64,000 bases of DNA from Leptobrachium leishanense (lineage: Eukaryota; Chordata; Amphibia; Anura; Megophryidae), in NCBI GenBank assembly GCA_009667805.1, contig CM019066.1:328100690-328164689 (forward strand), read 5' to 3'. Position 1 is the first letter of the stretch; each line of letters starts with the position of its first letter. A program made the position numbers and the translations under genes. Shown piece after piece: positions 33,410-46,234 of the stretch. Under the pieces are notes generated by a model. The model had not been told where the DNA came from. It made no database searches and saw only the letters and a list, made by a program, of their open reading frames with translations.

Positions 33410-33893
33410 GTGTTATCATTAACCTTTATTTATACAGCGCCACAAATTCCGCAGCGCTTTACAAGAACGGTGTACAAGGGGTTGATACATTAGAATACCA
33501 CACATGGATGATGCCCTGTTCCCAAGGGAATTTACAATCTATGAGATGTACAAGTAGTTTGTGAGGTAGACGCATCCATATCGTTACGTGTCTTGCCCAA
33601 GGTGGGATCGAGTTGTCTTTCCATGATTTTGGATCAGCAGCCTGGTGGTTAGCTTGAAATCAAGACTTCTCCACAGTTGGAGGGATGTGCTGAATGTCAT
33701 TTTGACTTGCTTCTCCATGGTCGAAGGGTAGAGATGTTACCACTGGACTCCACAGCTGATATTGTGTTAGGTACCGTTAGGTGTCTTGCCCAAGGACACT
33801 TACTGGAGAGGTGCTCTGGCTGGGATTCGAACCTGTGTCTACACGGTTATACAGCAGCGGTGTTACCACTACTCCACCCAGCCGCTACAAGTG
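33410..33893 (-). mobile_element. tRNA-headed SINE with L2-like tail
   Basis: On the minus strand the head (33893 downward) has an A-box-like TGGGTGGAGTAGTGGTAAC and a B box GGTTCGAATCC (plus-strand 33823-33833), spaced as in a tRNA gene. The 3' end (TAAAGCGCTGCGGAATTTG, then GGCGCTGTATAAATAAAGG) resembles the terminus of the L2-type LINE at 24.5 kb, which is how such SINEs borrow LINE machinery. Confidence 0.7.
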
Positions 33894-35906
33894 TTAGCAA
33901 ATTTTTGGTATACCTTTTAAAAATACGGTCATCCATGTGAGCTTCTGAATCGGTGAGTATATTGCTATAGCTTGTAGGAAAAAGTTTCTCCTCAATATGC
34001 AGAATTCATAGTCTGGGGGATCGGCTCACTCATTAACTCTGCTCTTCCCTGCTTCATATGAATTCTGTATAGTGTAGGGAAGGACTTTAAGTGGTTTCTG
34101 CATTATGCAGTTAAATTTGACTTCAACAAAGTGCGTCCTTGCTGAATGCAGAATCAGTCTGCAGCATATCAATTCTGCAGATAAGCACTTTCCTGCAGGA
34201 TATAGATTTGTACGTCTGACTACCTGCCCATTTATACAGGTTTCCTGGCTCTAATACCAATTGCCTTTCTAAATGAGATTATTATACATGTTCCCTGGCT
34301 GTACATGACAGGTTCACCTTAATCCTCGAACAGGTAGATGGAATGTGAGATACAGAGTATTTGCTGCAAAGGTATCTGTAACAGTGCTCTCTCTCTCTAC
34401 AGTAAACACCGGAGGAACAAGGACGGGGGTATTCCTTGATCTTAATGGAACACTCGACTTTTTAGTAGAGTGACCCTTTCCACGCCCCCCCCCCTCTTAA
34501 TAATTGGGCAGTAGCTGCGGCCAGCCTCTGCCTAGATTTAGACAATTGAACCCAGATGCTACTCACAAAAAGATGGGTAAAAAAGGAAGGAAATCCTTGC
34601 TCCACGACAAGTCTGACTTCGTCCTTGTTGGTGCTGGAATAAATCCACTTTTGATTTAATACATGGGTTTTTGGAATTTATTTATGCTGTTCTGCCTAGA
34701 TTTATTTTGGGTGATTTTATTTGCTGTTTCTCCCTGCCTCCATGCAGCTCCTTCGCTTTGGCTCAGGGACTCCCGATCCCAGAAGACCCTGAGACTTCTC
34801 TACATAATTTGCGCTTCCTGTGTAGCGCAGAGAATGCAAATTGCCAACTGCAATGGGACTGGCGAAATTTACATACGAGAGGTCTGTGGTGCCTGCACAG
34901 AAGGATGGATCGGAGCTACAGATGTGTGCAGCTCTGATCCATCATGGCAGCTCTGAAACGGATCACCAAATTTCCTGGTTGGGGTGGAGCAAACTTCACT
35001 TAACCCAACACTTATCAAAATGGGGGGCACTCCCCATTTTGATAAGTGGTCAGGATGTGTCGAGTGTTCCTTTCGAGTCTCCACTCGCGCTCATTTTGTG
35101 GAACTTCCCTGCATAGATAATTCACCCAAGAAAACCCACCGCTGAACTTCAAACCATGCTTTAGTGAATAACCCCTTTATCAGGCTTTAAAAAAAAAAAA
35201 AACTCTTGCATTTGATAATTCCACTTTTTCATTATTCAGCCGACCAACTGCAAAGGGACCTGCAGCGACCTGCAAATCAACCTCAGTACCTCCATAGTGC
35301 TTTTTATTTTTTTAATTAGAGGGGTCTGAATACCAGGCTTTAATCTGATTTAAACACAATATATACCTTTTATGCATTTCAAAACATTTGTTTTCATGTA
35401 TACATTGTTTATGAATAAATGGATTTTAGACTTTTTGTGACCATTTCCTAAATTGTTCATTTTTTTTTTGTGTGTAATGTGCATTACTATGAAAGTATTC
35501 AGACACATTTTATGTTGCAGATTAAAAAAAAAAAAAAAACTTTACAAATGCATTGAAAAGAAACTGAAATCACGTTGCCGTAAAGGGACACGTCGAGTCC
35601 CTGTGACGATCCTGGAGTAGCCCCGCTGGGTACTCTGCGTCAGGGCCCAATAGCAGCACTTACAAGTACTGGACAGTGTGTAGCTACACTTTTCCCAAGA
35701 ATGAGCCAAGACACATTAGGTTGAACTGCAAACAGGAACTCTATTGCACAAAACACAGGTGATATTTACATGAAAATGTCCCCATTGTTCACCCGCCTGG
35801 TGCCAGAACACTAGCTCCAGCCATTGCCCCGACCCTGAACACAATGGCCGCCACTGGCTCCAACTATTGCCCAGTTCAATGGTTTGTTGGCAAAGGTCAG
35901 GTCTGA
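33894..35906. other. Intergenic sequence with decayed repeats
   Basis: 34860-35110 is partly fold-back (GGATGGATCGGAGC against GCTCTGATCCATC; ATCAAAATGGGG against CCCCATTTTGAT) and resembles 51950-52140. No gene seen. Confidence 0.45.
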
Positions 35907-36282
35907 GGCTCGGGTCAGACGAGCGCATTCTGTGCGTCTGTGCACAACGGACATACTTTCTGACTGACGTCGAGGTAGTGGCCACACAGTCCGTTTTTGT
36001 GACCGACTTTTTTTTGACTGATGGGAGGGAAAATAAATATGAAAAACATTTTGTCCGTCAAAAATGCAGTCCGTCTGACTACGTTCTATCACTCACAAAG
36101 TTATGCGGACGCAGCGTACTCTGTGCGTCCGTTCTAGCGGATTTACATTCTTGCATCCGTTTGCCGCGTCTGTTGTGCGTCCGCACTTCTGTGCGGATCT
36201 CTTGATCATAATTGTATGCTACCACGGACGTTAAAATGTGCGGCAACACGGACATGAACACTGCGCTCGTCTGACCCGAGCC
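35907..36282. mobile_element. Long-TIR MITE, copy B
   Basis: Ends GGCTCGGGTCAGACGAGCGC and its inverse GCGCTCGTCTGACCCGAGCC. Flanked by TGA and TCA. Confidence 0.75.
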
Positions 36283-36499
36283 TCAGCTGACAGCAGCTTG
36301 ATGGGCGTGATCAGGAAAAACACGATTTCTGGGTGTGCAAGGTACATCGGGGAACAGAACCAAACATAGGGGCATGTGAAAAATGGTGTAAAACCAAAGG
36401 GCCAAAAAAGGTGCAGGTGAAAAAGACCATTTTTAAATCTGGTGGGATCCTGCAGCCCGTAGTCAAGTCTGTTTTACTAACTGATTACGAGGCAGGTGC

Positions 36500-36960
36500 T
36501 GCATTCAGCAGCCTGTCCTGTAACGCCCCAGCGCAAGTGTCACCTCTTGGAGTCCATAGGACTCCATGGAGACTTGTGCTTCCAGGCCATGTGATCTCGT
36601 GAGATTGTGCATGGCCGGACGGAGACTGGGGTAGATTTGTCTCCAGTCTCACGCTGCTCGTGCCAGCCACGGGAGGAGTATCTGATTTCTGAGGGCTATT
36701 CAGCTGATGGTAACCATTTCTGCAGAAGCTGAATCATTTAGCCACAGCTCTAAGCTGGTATTAAATTTTCAGTTAGCCAGAGGGGCGAGTAATTAGCATT
36801 AGGATCGAACACTAATTACTTTTTGTGCTCCCTATACTTAACATGGAGCGCAAAAAAAGTACAGTAAGCTCGCGCTAGAAAGCACCATTAGTAATGCGCC
36901 AACGGATTTTTTTTAACTCGTTAGGGATGTGATAAATGAGTGCTAATATTAAGGTGATAG
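36500..36960. repeat. Composite fold-back repeat, relative of 56.2-56.9 kb
   Basis: Contains GGAGTCCATAGGACTCCATGG and GTGCTCCCTATACTTAACAT with flanking self-complementary arms; both phrases recur at 56760-56805 and 56418-56440. Confidence 0.6.
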
Positions 36961-36968
36961 GGCCCTTA

Positions 36969-37226
36969 AGCTGGGGTCAGACGAATGCACTTTTCACGTC
37001 TGTTGTAGCTTTTCAAAAAAGGAATCAATAGAGAACACACGAAGCACGGGCAAACTTTTTCACTCGCGCGCAACGCATGATGCAACGGATTCCAAAATGG
37101 CATCGACGTGAAAAAGTTAGACGTAGGAAAACCCCTGCATACAGCTTTTCTTCTTTTTCTCAATGTCAAAACTAATAAAGTGCGCCCGTTACAGTGCACA
37201 ATCCGTGCGCTCGTTTGACCCCAGCC
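36969..37226. mobile_element. Long-TIR MITE, copy C
   Basis: Left end AGCTGGGGTCAGACGAATGC and right end CTCGTTTGACCCCAGCC, both flanked by TTA. Shorter interior than the others. Confidence 0.7.
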
Positions 37227-37557
37227 TTAAACTGTAAAATTGTCAAGGATGTGAACCCTCTCACCAGCTCCCTTGTTCAGGACAAAACGCTGGGTAGAAG
37301 AGTTTCCTCCACCCCACCTAGCATTGCCAGGATTTTGAATTTCCCGGTCACATCGGCACAGCGTTCCAACATCACGGAGACCAATCGCAGTAGCGATCTG
37401 TCTCAGGGATTATATATTGACAGGCTGCCTCTAAATATTTGGACTTAAGTCAGTACTTCGTTGAAGCAGCTTTTTGGCAGATTTCACAGCTTCATGTCTT
37501 GAGGGATGTGGTGACAAGCTTTCCTCACCAGGGGACCTAGTCCAACCCTACCATTGA

Positions 37558-37993
37558 GGCTAGGGACAGATGAGCGCATTTTCTGCAGCCACCGTCAAAA
37601 TGTACGTCGATGCGTGCGCACGCATTTTTTCACGGAATACGCTTAAGTGGTCAGACGATGCGCAATTCTGGACGTATTTCATGACGGTGGGGTAAAAAGA
37701 AGTCTAGGGAAATCCGGCTGTTTGAACGTTATGTTGGCCGCACACTAGCAGCGTCTGACGTCTCCTAATCACGCAAACACGCCGCTATGCGGCCGCAGCG
37801 CACTCTGTACGTCAGTAGCAGCGGTGTCACGTTCTGATAAAAATGCGTTCATTTGCCGGTTGCGTGGTGTCGGCGCACTTTTGTACACACGTACTGCGTA
37901 TATTGGCCGTCATTGGCCGTTATGTGCTGCTACTGCCGCCGTGATTTAGTGCGCCTGCACGCGCGTTCCGACTGCCCCACTCTGACCCTAGCC
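37558..37993. mobile_element. Long-TIR MITE, copy D
   Basis: GGCTAGGGACAGATGAGCGC at the left, CTGACCCTAGCC at the right. The interior (GCGTCTGACGTCTCCTAATC, CAGCGCACTCTGTACGTCAG) is shared with copies A, E and H. Confidence 0.75.
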
Positions 37994-39042
37994 TAAGATA
38001 ACGGCTCCAGCTCGGATGTCTTCTTTACTGAACCGGCCACACTTTTTGTACTTTGAGACACTTCTTGCAGTACTCTTGTTCTTGATAACTGTTTTTTTGA
38101 GACGTGGCTGTTATGGTGTGATGCCGGTTTTCTGATCACATTCTTTCAAAATAAAAATTGTTAAAATAATTATTTAACTCCTTGCGGATGAGGGTCCAAT
38201 AAACCCGAAACAGCGCTGTCCAGAAGTGGCTTTGACCAGTTGCATAAACATGATCTGCTAAAAAAAAAAAAGCCATCTAGTATGGCGTGGCATTGATTTG
38301 AAGGGGTGTGAAAACAGACCCAGGATGCAAAAAAGTGAGACAGATGCCATTTGCAAGTCTTACCCAGAGTTCCTAGCTGCATATGAGGAATGTAGCACAT
38401 GAGCTCTTGGATACAGTTCTTTGCATTGCTGTGATGTGTAAGTGGCTTCTGCAGTAATAAAAACTTTAGCAATTACAGTGTGGAGGCTTTTTACCTCACT
38501 TTCTGCCCTCCACCACAACCCAAATAAATAAGATATATTACACATGCAGTTAAAGTCAGTATTCAGTCCTTCCTGCAAGCTTTGCTTACAGCTCTTTTTT
38601 TCGTCCCTTGGGCTTTTTCCATAGAATCTGTGCGATGACAGGAGATGCTCATATAAAGGGTGTACTCGAGCTCAATACAATTGTAAAAGCAGGATGGTCC
38701 CAGCAGGAATAAGCACAAAATGTTTTCACTCAAGTGTAGCATCAGGATTGGAATAGCGATGCCAGATGTTAAACCTCCAACGCTTACATATCAAAGCGCA
38801 ACATTAGCACCAACTACGGAATAGTGCTCGCTGGTTTTTAGATTTGTATGGACTGCACTATTGTATGGTTTTTCAGGAAGGTCTATTCCATATTTTTTTA
38901 TACTTTAAACTATCTTCAGATAAAAAAAAAAAGGAAAAAAAATATCTGTCGATAGATTATGAAAATGTATAATGAATTGATTTTCCAAAAACCACTGGGT
39001 CCTGCTAGTTTTATGGAAAATTACTTGGTATTGAAGAATTAA
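37994..39042. other. Intergenic sequence, nothing recognised
   Basis: Poly(A) tracts near 38262 and 38922 only. The minus-strand ORFs have no recognisable features. Confidence 0.45.
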
Positions 39043-39440
39043 GGCTAGGGTCAAAACGAACGCATTATTCGCAGTGACAGTCAAAAACTGCATCCGAACG
39101 CATTGACATTTTTTCACGGAATGCGCGAAAACGGTCATACGATGCGCATTTTCGGGCGTGATTTTGTACGGATCGTCAATAAAACACTTTTTGCGTCTGG
39201 ACGTTATGTAGGCTGGACATTAGCAGCGTCTGACATCTCCTAATCACGCGCGCACTCTGTACGTCAGTACTAGCGGTTCTGCGTTCTCGAAAAAATGCGT
39301 TAATTTTCCACTTGCGTTGCGCGGCCGGACTTCGTATATTGGCCGTCATTTGCTGCTACTGCGGCCGTGATTAAGTGCGCCTAAACGCACGTTAAAAATG
39401 CGTTAGGTGTTACTAGGAAGCGCTGAGGTCAGACTATTAA
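39043..39440. mobile_element. Long-TIR MITE, copy E (right end damaged)
   Basis: Left GGCTAGGGTCAAAACGAACG preceded by TAA. The interior matches copy A closely; the right TIR is disrupted around 39400-39440, where only GGTCAGAC-like remnants are seen. Confidence 0.65.
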
Positions 39441-39948
39441 AAAGGCAAAGATTCAGGATATTATTCTGATCGTAAGAATGAAACATTTTGCTGATTTTGT
39501 TCTGAGATGTGTGATTAAAATGCAACGAAAAAACGCTTAGTTTTCCATACTTTATTATTATTTTCCAACAGGGTTATGTATCCCGTTTCTCTTTACAAGG
39601 TGTTTAAAAATCCATTATTATTCTATGTAAACCAGTGGTATACAACATATTAAGCCGGCCGTGTGTGGAAAAGCAATCAGAAAAATGCTATTCTTATAAA
39701 ACGTATTTCCACAGGAAACGTTTTCAAAAGATTCCGAACATTCATTTCTTAAACATATAGCTGTTACTTATGCTACATTAAATAGAAAAAAAAAAAATCC
39801 TCCCAAAAAGGCATTTCTATATTGCACATTTCCAAAATGCAGAGTGATTCAGAAGGCCATAATTTATGTGAAGTGATTTTTTTTCCCCCTCTACGAATAA
39901 TTAAATATTAAAAATTACCGGGGGGGGGGATTGAAGAGAAATAAAACA

Positions 39949-39954
39949 TTTATT
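39949..39954 (-). promoter_or_regulatory. MIA3: Candidate MIA3 polyadenylation signal
   Basis: TTTATT on the plus strand reads AATAAA on the MIA3 strand, about 115 bases after the stop codon. A second A-rich run follows. Confidence 0.5.
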
Positions 39955-40068
39955 GCAAATATAAGTGAAATAAAAATATATAATCAGAAATGACTGTAAA
40001 CCAGTAACGTTTTATCCACTTTTCCCCCTCACTACAAGGATTTAAATGTCTCTAGGTTTGTAACCATT

Positions 40069-40745
40069 CTAAACTTTTTGGCTGTCGACATGTTCAGTGT
40101 CCATTTGTGAAGGATGCTGGGGTCCTGAGTGGAATATTTGATGTTCTGGACCTAAATGGCCTTGAATGGATCCAGGATAAGGTCCTGGAGGAAAATCCCT
40201 CCCTGGTGGAGGGCCATGTAGAAAGTCTCTTGCTCCTGGAGGTAGAAGACCTGGTATATTTTCTCTAGACATAGGTACGGGTGGCCCACTTCGGAAATCC
40301 CTAGCTCCTGGAGGAGGCGGCCCGGGTAAAAATTCTCTGGCTCCAGGTGGAGGAATTCCTGGTGGGAAGTCCCTAGCCCCTGGGGGTGGAAGTCCTGGAC
40401 GAATCTCTCTGACACCAGGTGGTAGCTCCCTCGATCCTAGAGGTGGTGGTCTTGCAGGGAACTCTCTGTGAAGCATATCTCGAGGAACTGGATGTGGTGG
40501 TCCTGGAGGGAATTCCCGGACACCTGGAGGAGGCAGTACTGGGCGAAAGTCCCGAACACCTGGTGGTGGTGGTCCTAGTGGGAAGTCTCTTACACCAGGA
40601 GGTGGCAAGGGATAATCCCTGGGACTGTGAAATGGGATGGGACCTGGATGATATTCCCTTGGGCCAAGTGGTCCACGAACATAACCCCTGGGATCAGGTG
40701 GAATTGGACCAGGAGGAACCAAAGGTCCTAGTGGATGGCCATGCA
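40069..40745 (-). CDS. MIA3: MIA3 terminal exon, proline-rich domain
   Basis: About 224 codons of Pro/Gly/Arg-rich sequence with a repeated unit of about 16-20 residues ending in R(D/E)F and PPG, for example PPGVRDFPLGPPPPGVRDF and PPPGAREFLPGPPPPGARDF. It ends TEHVDSQKV then stop. PPP-containing segments are the Sec23-binding type. The reading frame begins after a CTTAG acceptor. The plus-strand antisense frame 40419-40820 is a shadow. Confidence 0.93.
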
Positions 40746-41009
40746 CTAAGAAAAAAAGAAAAAGATTACATTGGTAGATACATATTAACCATAGGATGTG
40801 ACGCACACTTTGTAATCTAATCTAGTATGGAACTCTGATAGGTGGTAAAATGGGACAAAAACATATATACAGTCATGGCCGAAATTGTTGGCACCTCAGA
40901 CATTTTTCCAGAAAATCAAGTATTTATCACAGAAAAGTATTGCAGTAACACATGTTTATTCCCTTTGTGTGTATTGGAACAAAACAAAAAAGGAGGAAAA
41001 AAAGCAATT

Positions 41010-41185
41010 TAGAAACACAGAAAAATGTCGGCAGATCCCAATTACATGGATACTTTACCTGGATTTATCTTTTGTTTAGGATAACCTTATGCCTATCCCA
41101 TGCCTGCTTAAATTCAATTACGGTTTTGGCCTCTACCACTTCAACTGGAAGGCTATCCATGTATCATGTATCCACCACCCTCTCA
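41010..41185 (-). mobile_element. CR1-like LINE 3' end inserted in Tc1 D
   Basis: Reading the minus strand gives the last part of the LINE at 48005-48825 (CTTCCAGTTGAAGTGGTAGA, then AAACAAAAGATAAATCCAGG, then CTGCCGACATTTTTCTGTGT). This is independent 5'-truncated insertion of the same family. Confidence 0.75.
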
Positions 41186-41189
41186 GTCA

Positions 41190-42240
<1,051 letters not shown>

Positions 42241-42638
42241 TCCATGCTTAGTGTGGTACACACAGACACACAATGCAAAGACTGCTTTCAAGTGTGATTT
42301 TTATATTGCCCATACCTGTTACCTGCCCCAGGTGAGTTTACAGGAGCATCACTTGCTTGAAACAATCTTATTTATCCACAATTTTGAAAGGGTGCCAAGA
42401 ATTTTGTCCAGACCATTTTTGGAGTTTTGTGTGACATTATGTCCAATTTGCTTTTTTTCCCTCCCTTTTTTTGTTTTGTTCCAATACGCACAAAGGGAAT
42501 AAACATGTGTTACTTGATTTTGTGGAAAAATGTCTGGGGTACCAACAATTTTGGCCATGACTGTGTGGATTTCATATTTTTACGCATGTCATCGGGGTAA
42601 AGCAGCAATTTCATGAAAGACTAATTTTCAAAGCCTTA

Positions 42639-42932
42639 AGGCCCCGTTCACACCTCAGCGCTTTCCTGCGCGCTGTAAAACGCTCAACCCCGGAATTCCC
42701 ATGATTTCCTATGGGGCTGATTCACAACTGGACGTTTTACAGGGCGCAGGAATGCGCTGTAAAACGTCCGACACCCAAAGAAGTACGGGAGCTTCTTTGG
42801 GGCGTATAGCAGCACGTTCGCAGCCATAGACATAGCCGCGAACGCGCTGCAATGCGCGTTTGCGCTGTTTTTCGTGTGCGCGATACGCACGTATTGCGCA
42901 CGTTTGAAAACCGCTGACGTGTGAACCCAGCC
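42639..42932. mobile_element. Long-TIR MITE, second subfamily
   Basis: Left AGGCCCCGTTCACACCTCAG and right GACGTGTGAACCCAGCC, flanked by TTA on both sides (42636-42638, 42933-42935). Interior arms such as GTAAAACG and CGTTTTAC pair. Confidence 0.7.
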
Positions 42933-43397
42933 TTACAGTTCTGCAAAGAATGCTTAAACTGGACAGCTTATGTAAATTGGACAGCTTATGTAAGTTGGAC
43001 AGATGGTACATCGCTCCTGCGTTTCTGACCTTCAAGGAGATATTAAAAGGCGAGTTATATGAATGTTACTGCATGCAGGAAACATGGCACTATAAGGATA
43101 TGTGAAATAATCCAGATCACAAACATGGTTATTTTTAATTACAATTCATTACATTTTCTAAGGCCCAACCAGTATCTCCTTCACTTCAGATGTCACCTGC
43201 TCACCTTTATTTTTATCCTTTCATAAGTATGAAGCTCAAATTGGCAAAAACAACAAAATAAAACCAACCAAACACACATATACAGATTATGTTATCACAG
43301 AGTCACTATGTAATCAGAACTATAATGAGCCGCCTCACACTGTAACATACTAGATTGAGAGCGTCACCCCGTAAAATACAGAGGTACTTTTTCATAC

Positions 43398-43530
43398 TTT
43401 GTGGTGGAGGCTGTGGTCGCATTCCAAATCTGTGAGGAGGTGGACCAGTCAGGCGGCCAGGCTGTGGCATGGGAGAGTTCATCACAGGGGTTCCTGGAAA
43501 TGAAGGAGGACCTTTGCTTCCTGGGATTAT
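43398..43530 (-). CDS. MIA3: MIA3 coding exon
   Basis: It encodes IIPGSKGPPSFPGTPVMNSP then MPQPGRLTGPPPHRFGMRPQ and PPPQ, the start of the proline-rich region. The acceptor is CTGTGCACAG and the donor is GTATGA. It joins in frame with the terminal exon. Confidence 0.93.
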
Positions 43531-44124
43531 CTGTGCACAGGAAGAGAACATACAAATATTTGAACTGTTTTTACTACAAGAAAACAATATGTTTGCTTGG
43601 GAGTCGTGATTATTAATTAGGAGCATTCTAGTGGGTTTTAAAGTAAGCCTTAATCCGGTCTGATAAAATAAGCATTTTAGCAACAGAAACCGTTTATTTT
43701 CTGCCTGCAAGGAATTAATCTCCTTTCTCATCCTGCAAAATTCTGTCTTCTGCTGCTCATCTTCCTGGATCGCAGAGGTGGACTGCAATGCCCACTGCTT
43801 TGTTTTATTGTCAAGGATGGGGTTGAGATGATTTTACATTAAAAAAGGCTGCAAACAAGCAGAAGGTGTGGGGTATTCAACTAAAAAAAACATTATACAG
43901 CCGGTGTCATTATCTGGACAGTCTGTTTAAAGATTTAAAAGAGAATAATCATGCGGTTTGGTAGAATGTATTAAGGGTACAATAAATACCCCTTTCAGTG
44001 TTACATTCGTCTGAACAGAGAATCAATTCACACCCAGACACTCTGCAAGCCAAACATAAGCGTTTATGAATTAGTAGTGAATGGAAGTCTGTACGTTTAG
44101 GTTTAAATTAGTTTGCCATGGAAC

Positions 44125-44225
44125 CAGTGGTGGTTCCCAGCCCTGTCCTTGGGGAGCACTGACAGGCCAGGTATGTTTGCAGGATCTCTGAAGCACAGGT
44201 GATATGGATTTGCTGCTCTGTGAGG
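44125..44225. mobile_element. Truncated hAT-type MITE (CAGTGTTTCCCAACC family)
   Basis: GGTTCCCAGCCCTGTCCTTG to TGATATGGATTTGCTGCTCT matches the left two-thirds of the element at 7761-7941. Confidence 0.6.
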
Positions 44226-44237
44226 AAATTCTGCTTA

Positions 44238-44546
44238 GGCCGGCTGCACACTAGACGTTTTTTTTAACGCACTAACGCGCGTTAAAAAAAAAAATCATCG
44301 TACTCGACACTCGTCTACCCCCCCTTGCGTTATCTTCCATAGGAGGATAGCGGAGCACCCGTCGACGCGAATCCTAGCGCATCGCCATTCTAGAACGCTA
44401 GGATTCACGTCGACGGGTGCTCCGCTATCCTCCTATGGAAGATAACGCAAGGGGGCGTGGACGAGCGTCGGGTACGATGTTTTTTTTTTTAACGCGCGTT
44501 AGTGCGTTAAAAAAAACGTCTACTCTAGTCTAGTGTGCACCCGGCC
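44238..44546. mobile_element. Near-perfect hairpin MITE
   Basis: Starts GGCCGGCTGCACACTAGACG, ends in the inverse (CTAGTGTGCACCCGGCC), flanked by TTA on both sides. Arms of about 150 bases pair nearly throughout (for example GATAGCGGAGCACCCGTCGA with its inverse near 44410), leaving a tiny loop around 44390. Confidence 0.85.
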
Positions 44547-44719
44547 TTAGGGTAATTGCAATCCAACCATCACCAGGGCAAAAATCCCACATGCCAAGAG
44601 TGAGCGATGAGGATGTGAAGCCCACCACAGAACATCTTGTTTATGTACTTTAAAACTGCACACGTTGTGCGCCTTTGTAAAATCACTCACCAATTCAGGT
44701 GAACAAAGAACATGGACGT

Positions 44720-44780
44720 ACATGAAAAAGGGAGAAATCTCAATGTATCCATGTAAATTACTTTATGAATAAATTCAGTC
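44720..44780 (+). repeat. LINE-tail-like fragment
   Basis: GAGAAATCTCAATGTATCCA then AATTACTTTATGAATAAATT, a diverged match to the tails at 9861-9930 and 17390-17462. Confidence 0.5.
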
Positions 44781-45836
44781 TTACATTGAAAACGATCACT
44801 GGAGGAAGAGCTACAAAAATACATAACCAGCTATCCCCCCCCCCCCATATGTTCCTTTTCATTGTTTCATTGTATATGAAAAGGGCTGCAGTTAATATTT
44901 GCTATTGTAGGAATACAATTTTTGTAACCTCATCTGGTTTTCTCTGCCTGAAAATACAGATAAAAAATTACTTTTTTTTTGTTGTTGTTGTTGTTGTTGT
45001 TACACAAACTATTTGATATTATTTTATCTCCATAACCAAGTAGTTCTGAAATGGTTAGTTCAGGCCCCAAAGGGCTTCAGATCAAAATGCTGTTATTTTC
45101 ACTTTAACTTCACCTTTTGAAGACACCAAGCAGCTTCATGCATGTCTAGCAACAAATACATCATTTTCCAGTTAAATAAAACCTATAAAATATTTTAAAA
45201 GGTGAACAACGTGACAATCGCTCCAACCTGAATATATATTAACCCCTTCACTGCCGAGATCGAGATAACTCGGGACTTCAAGCAGGCACCATCAGGTCTC
45301 AATATCGAGTTATCTCCATCTGCAGCTCTGAAGGACAAAAATCTAAATGAAATTTGTTTGCTCTTCGGGCTGCAGAAGATGTCCCCAAAGTTTGAGCCCT
45401 GAGGGTAGAATACCCGAAGTGCTAAAACTGTAAAATCAGCTTAAGAATGCCCTGTCATATCAGGCTTTCAGCAAACGATGCAGGGAACCACGAGCTACAG
45501 CTCAAACTACCTAACTAAATTTAGCCAGTAGATAGCGCCATCTGCCTGCCACATAGGTTATTACAGTACGGAATACACTGGGAATATTCCCAAATATATG
45601 TTGCTGTATAATTAAAAATGGTTTTAAAAAGAAATACACTGGTTCCTGACAATGTTTGTTTGGAACAATCACCCGTTAGCGTTTTTGTTTAGTTTCAGAT
45701 TAATAGTTTTGTCCCCGTCACACGAGGTGTGGTGTGGAATTTTCCACTTTTGGTGTCATGTAGACGTGCAAAAAGTGTCAGTGTTCCGAACATTTCAGAT
45801 TTTGGATAAGGAATACACAACACGTACAACTCTTAA
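44781..45836. other. MIA3 intron sequence
   Basis: A (GTT)n-type microsatellite lies at 44979-45000. 45240-45330 has a short inverted pair (GAGATAACTCG and CGAGTTATCTC). No exon seen. Confidence 0.45.
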
Positions 45837-46234
45837 GGCTGGGGTCAGACGAATGCAGTGCGAACAGCCACACTTTATTACGGCCGTAGTAGCAGCAAAT
45901 TACGTCCAATGACGGCCAATATACGAAGTACGGCCGCACAAAAGTTCGGCCGCGCAACGCATTTTTTCGAGAACGTGTAACCGCTAGTACTGACGCACAG
46001 AGTGCGCTGCGTCGGCATAGCGGCGTGTGTGCGTGATTAGGAGAAGTCAGACGCTGCACATGTCTGGCCAACATCAAGTTCATTTGTTTTTTATAGCTCC
46101 GTCAAAAAAAAAAATACAGCCGACATTGCGCATTGTAAGACTGCTTTCGCGTCTTCCGTGGACAAATGCGTTCAGACGCATCGACGCACTGTTTGACGGT
46201 AGACGTGGAAAAATGCGTTCGCCTGACCCTAGCC
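45837..46234. mobile_element. Long-TIR MITE, copy F
   Basis: GGCTGGGGTCAGACGAATGC to CGCCTGACCCTAGCC, flanked by TAA on both sides. Confidence 0.8.

Noticed and set aside
33823..33880. Possible functional tRNA gene on the minus strand
   Set aside because: A and B boxes are present but I could not fold a full cloverleaf with paired acceptor stem, and the sequence continues into a SINE body and LINE-like tail.
36079..36261. Small ORFs across the GGCTCGGGTCAGACG MITEs
   Set aside because: They occur in many MITE copies in different frames and are not conserved between copies.
40419..40820. Plus-strand 133-codon frame rich in Val/Leu/Glu
   Set aside because: Antisense of the MIA3 proline-rich exon; composition is the mirror of CCN-rich coding sequence.
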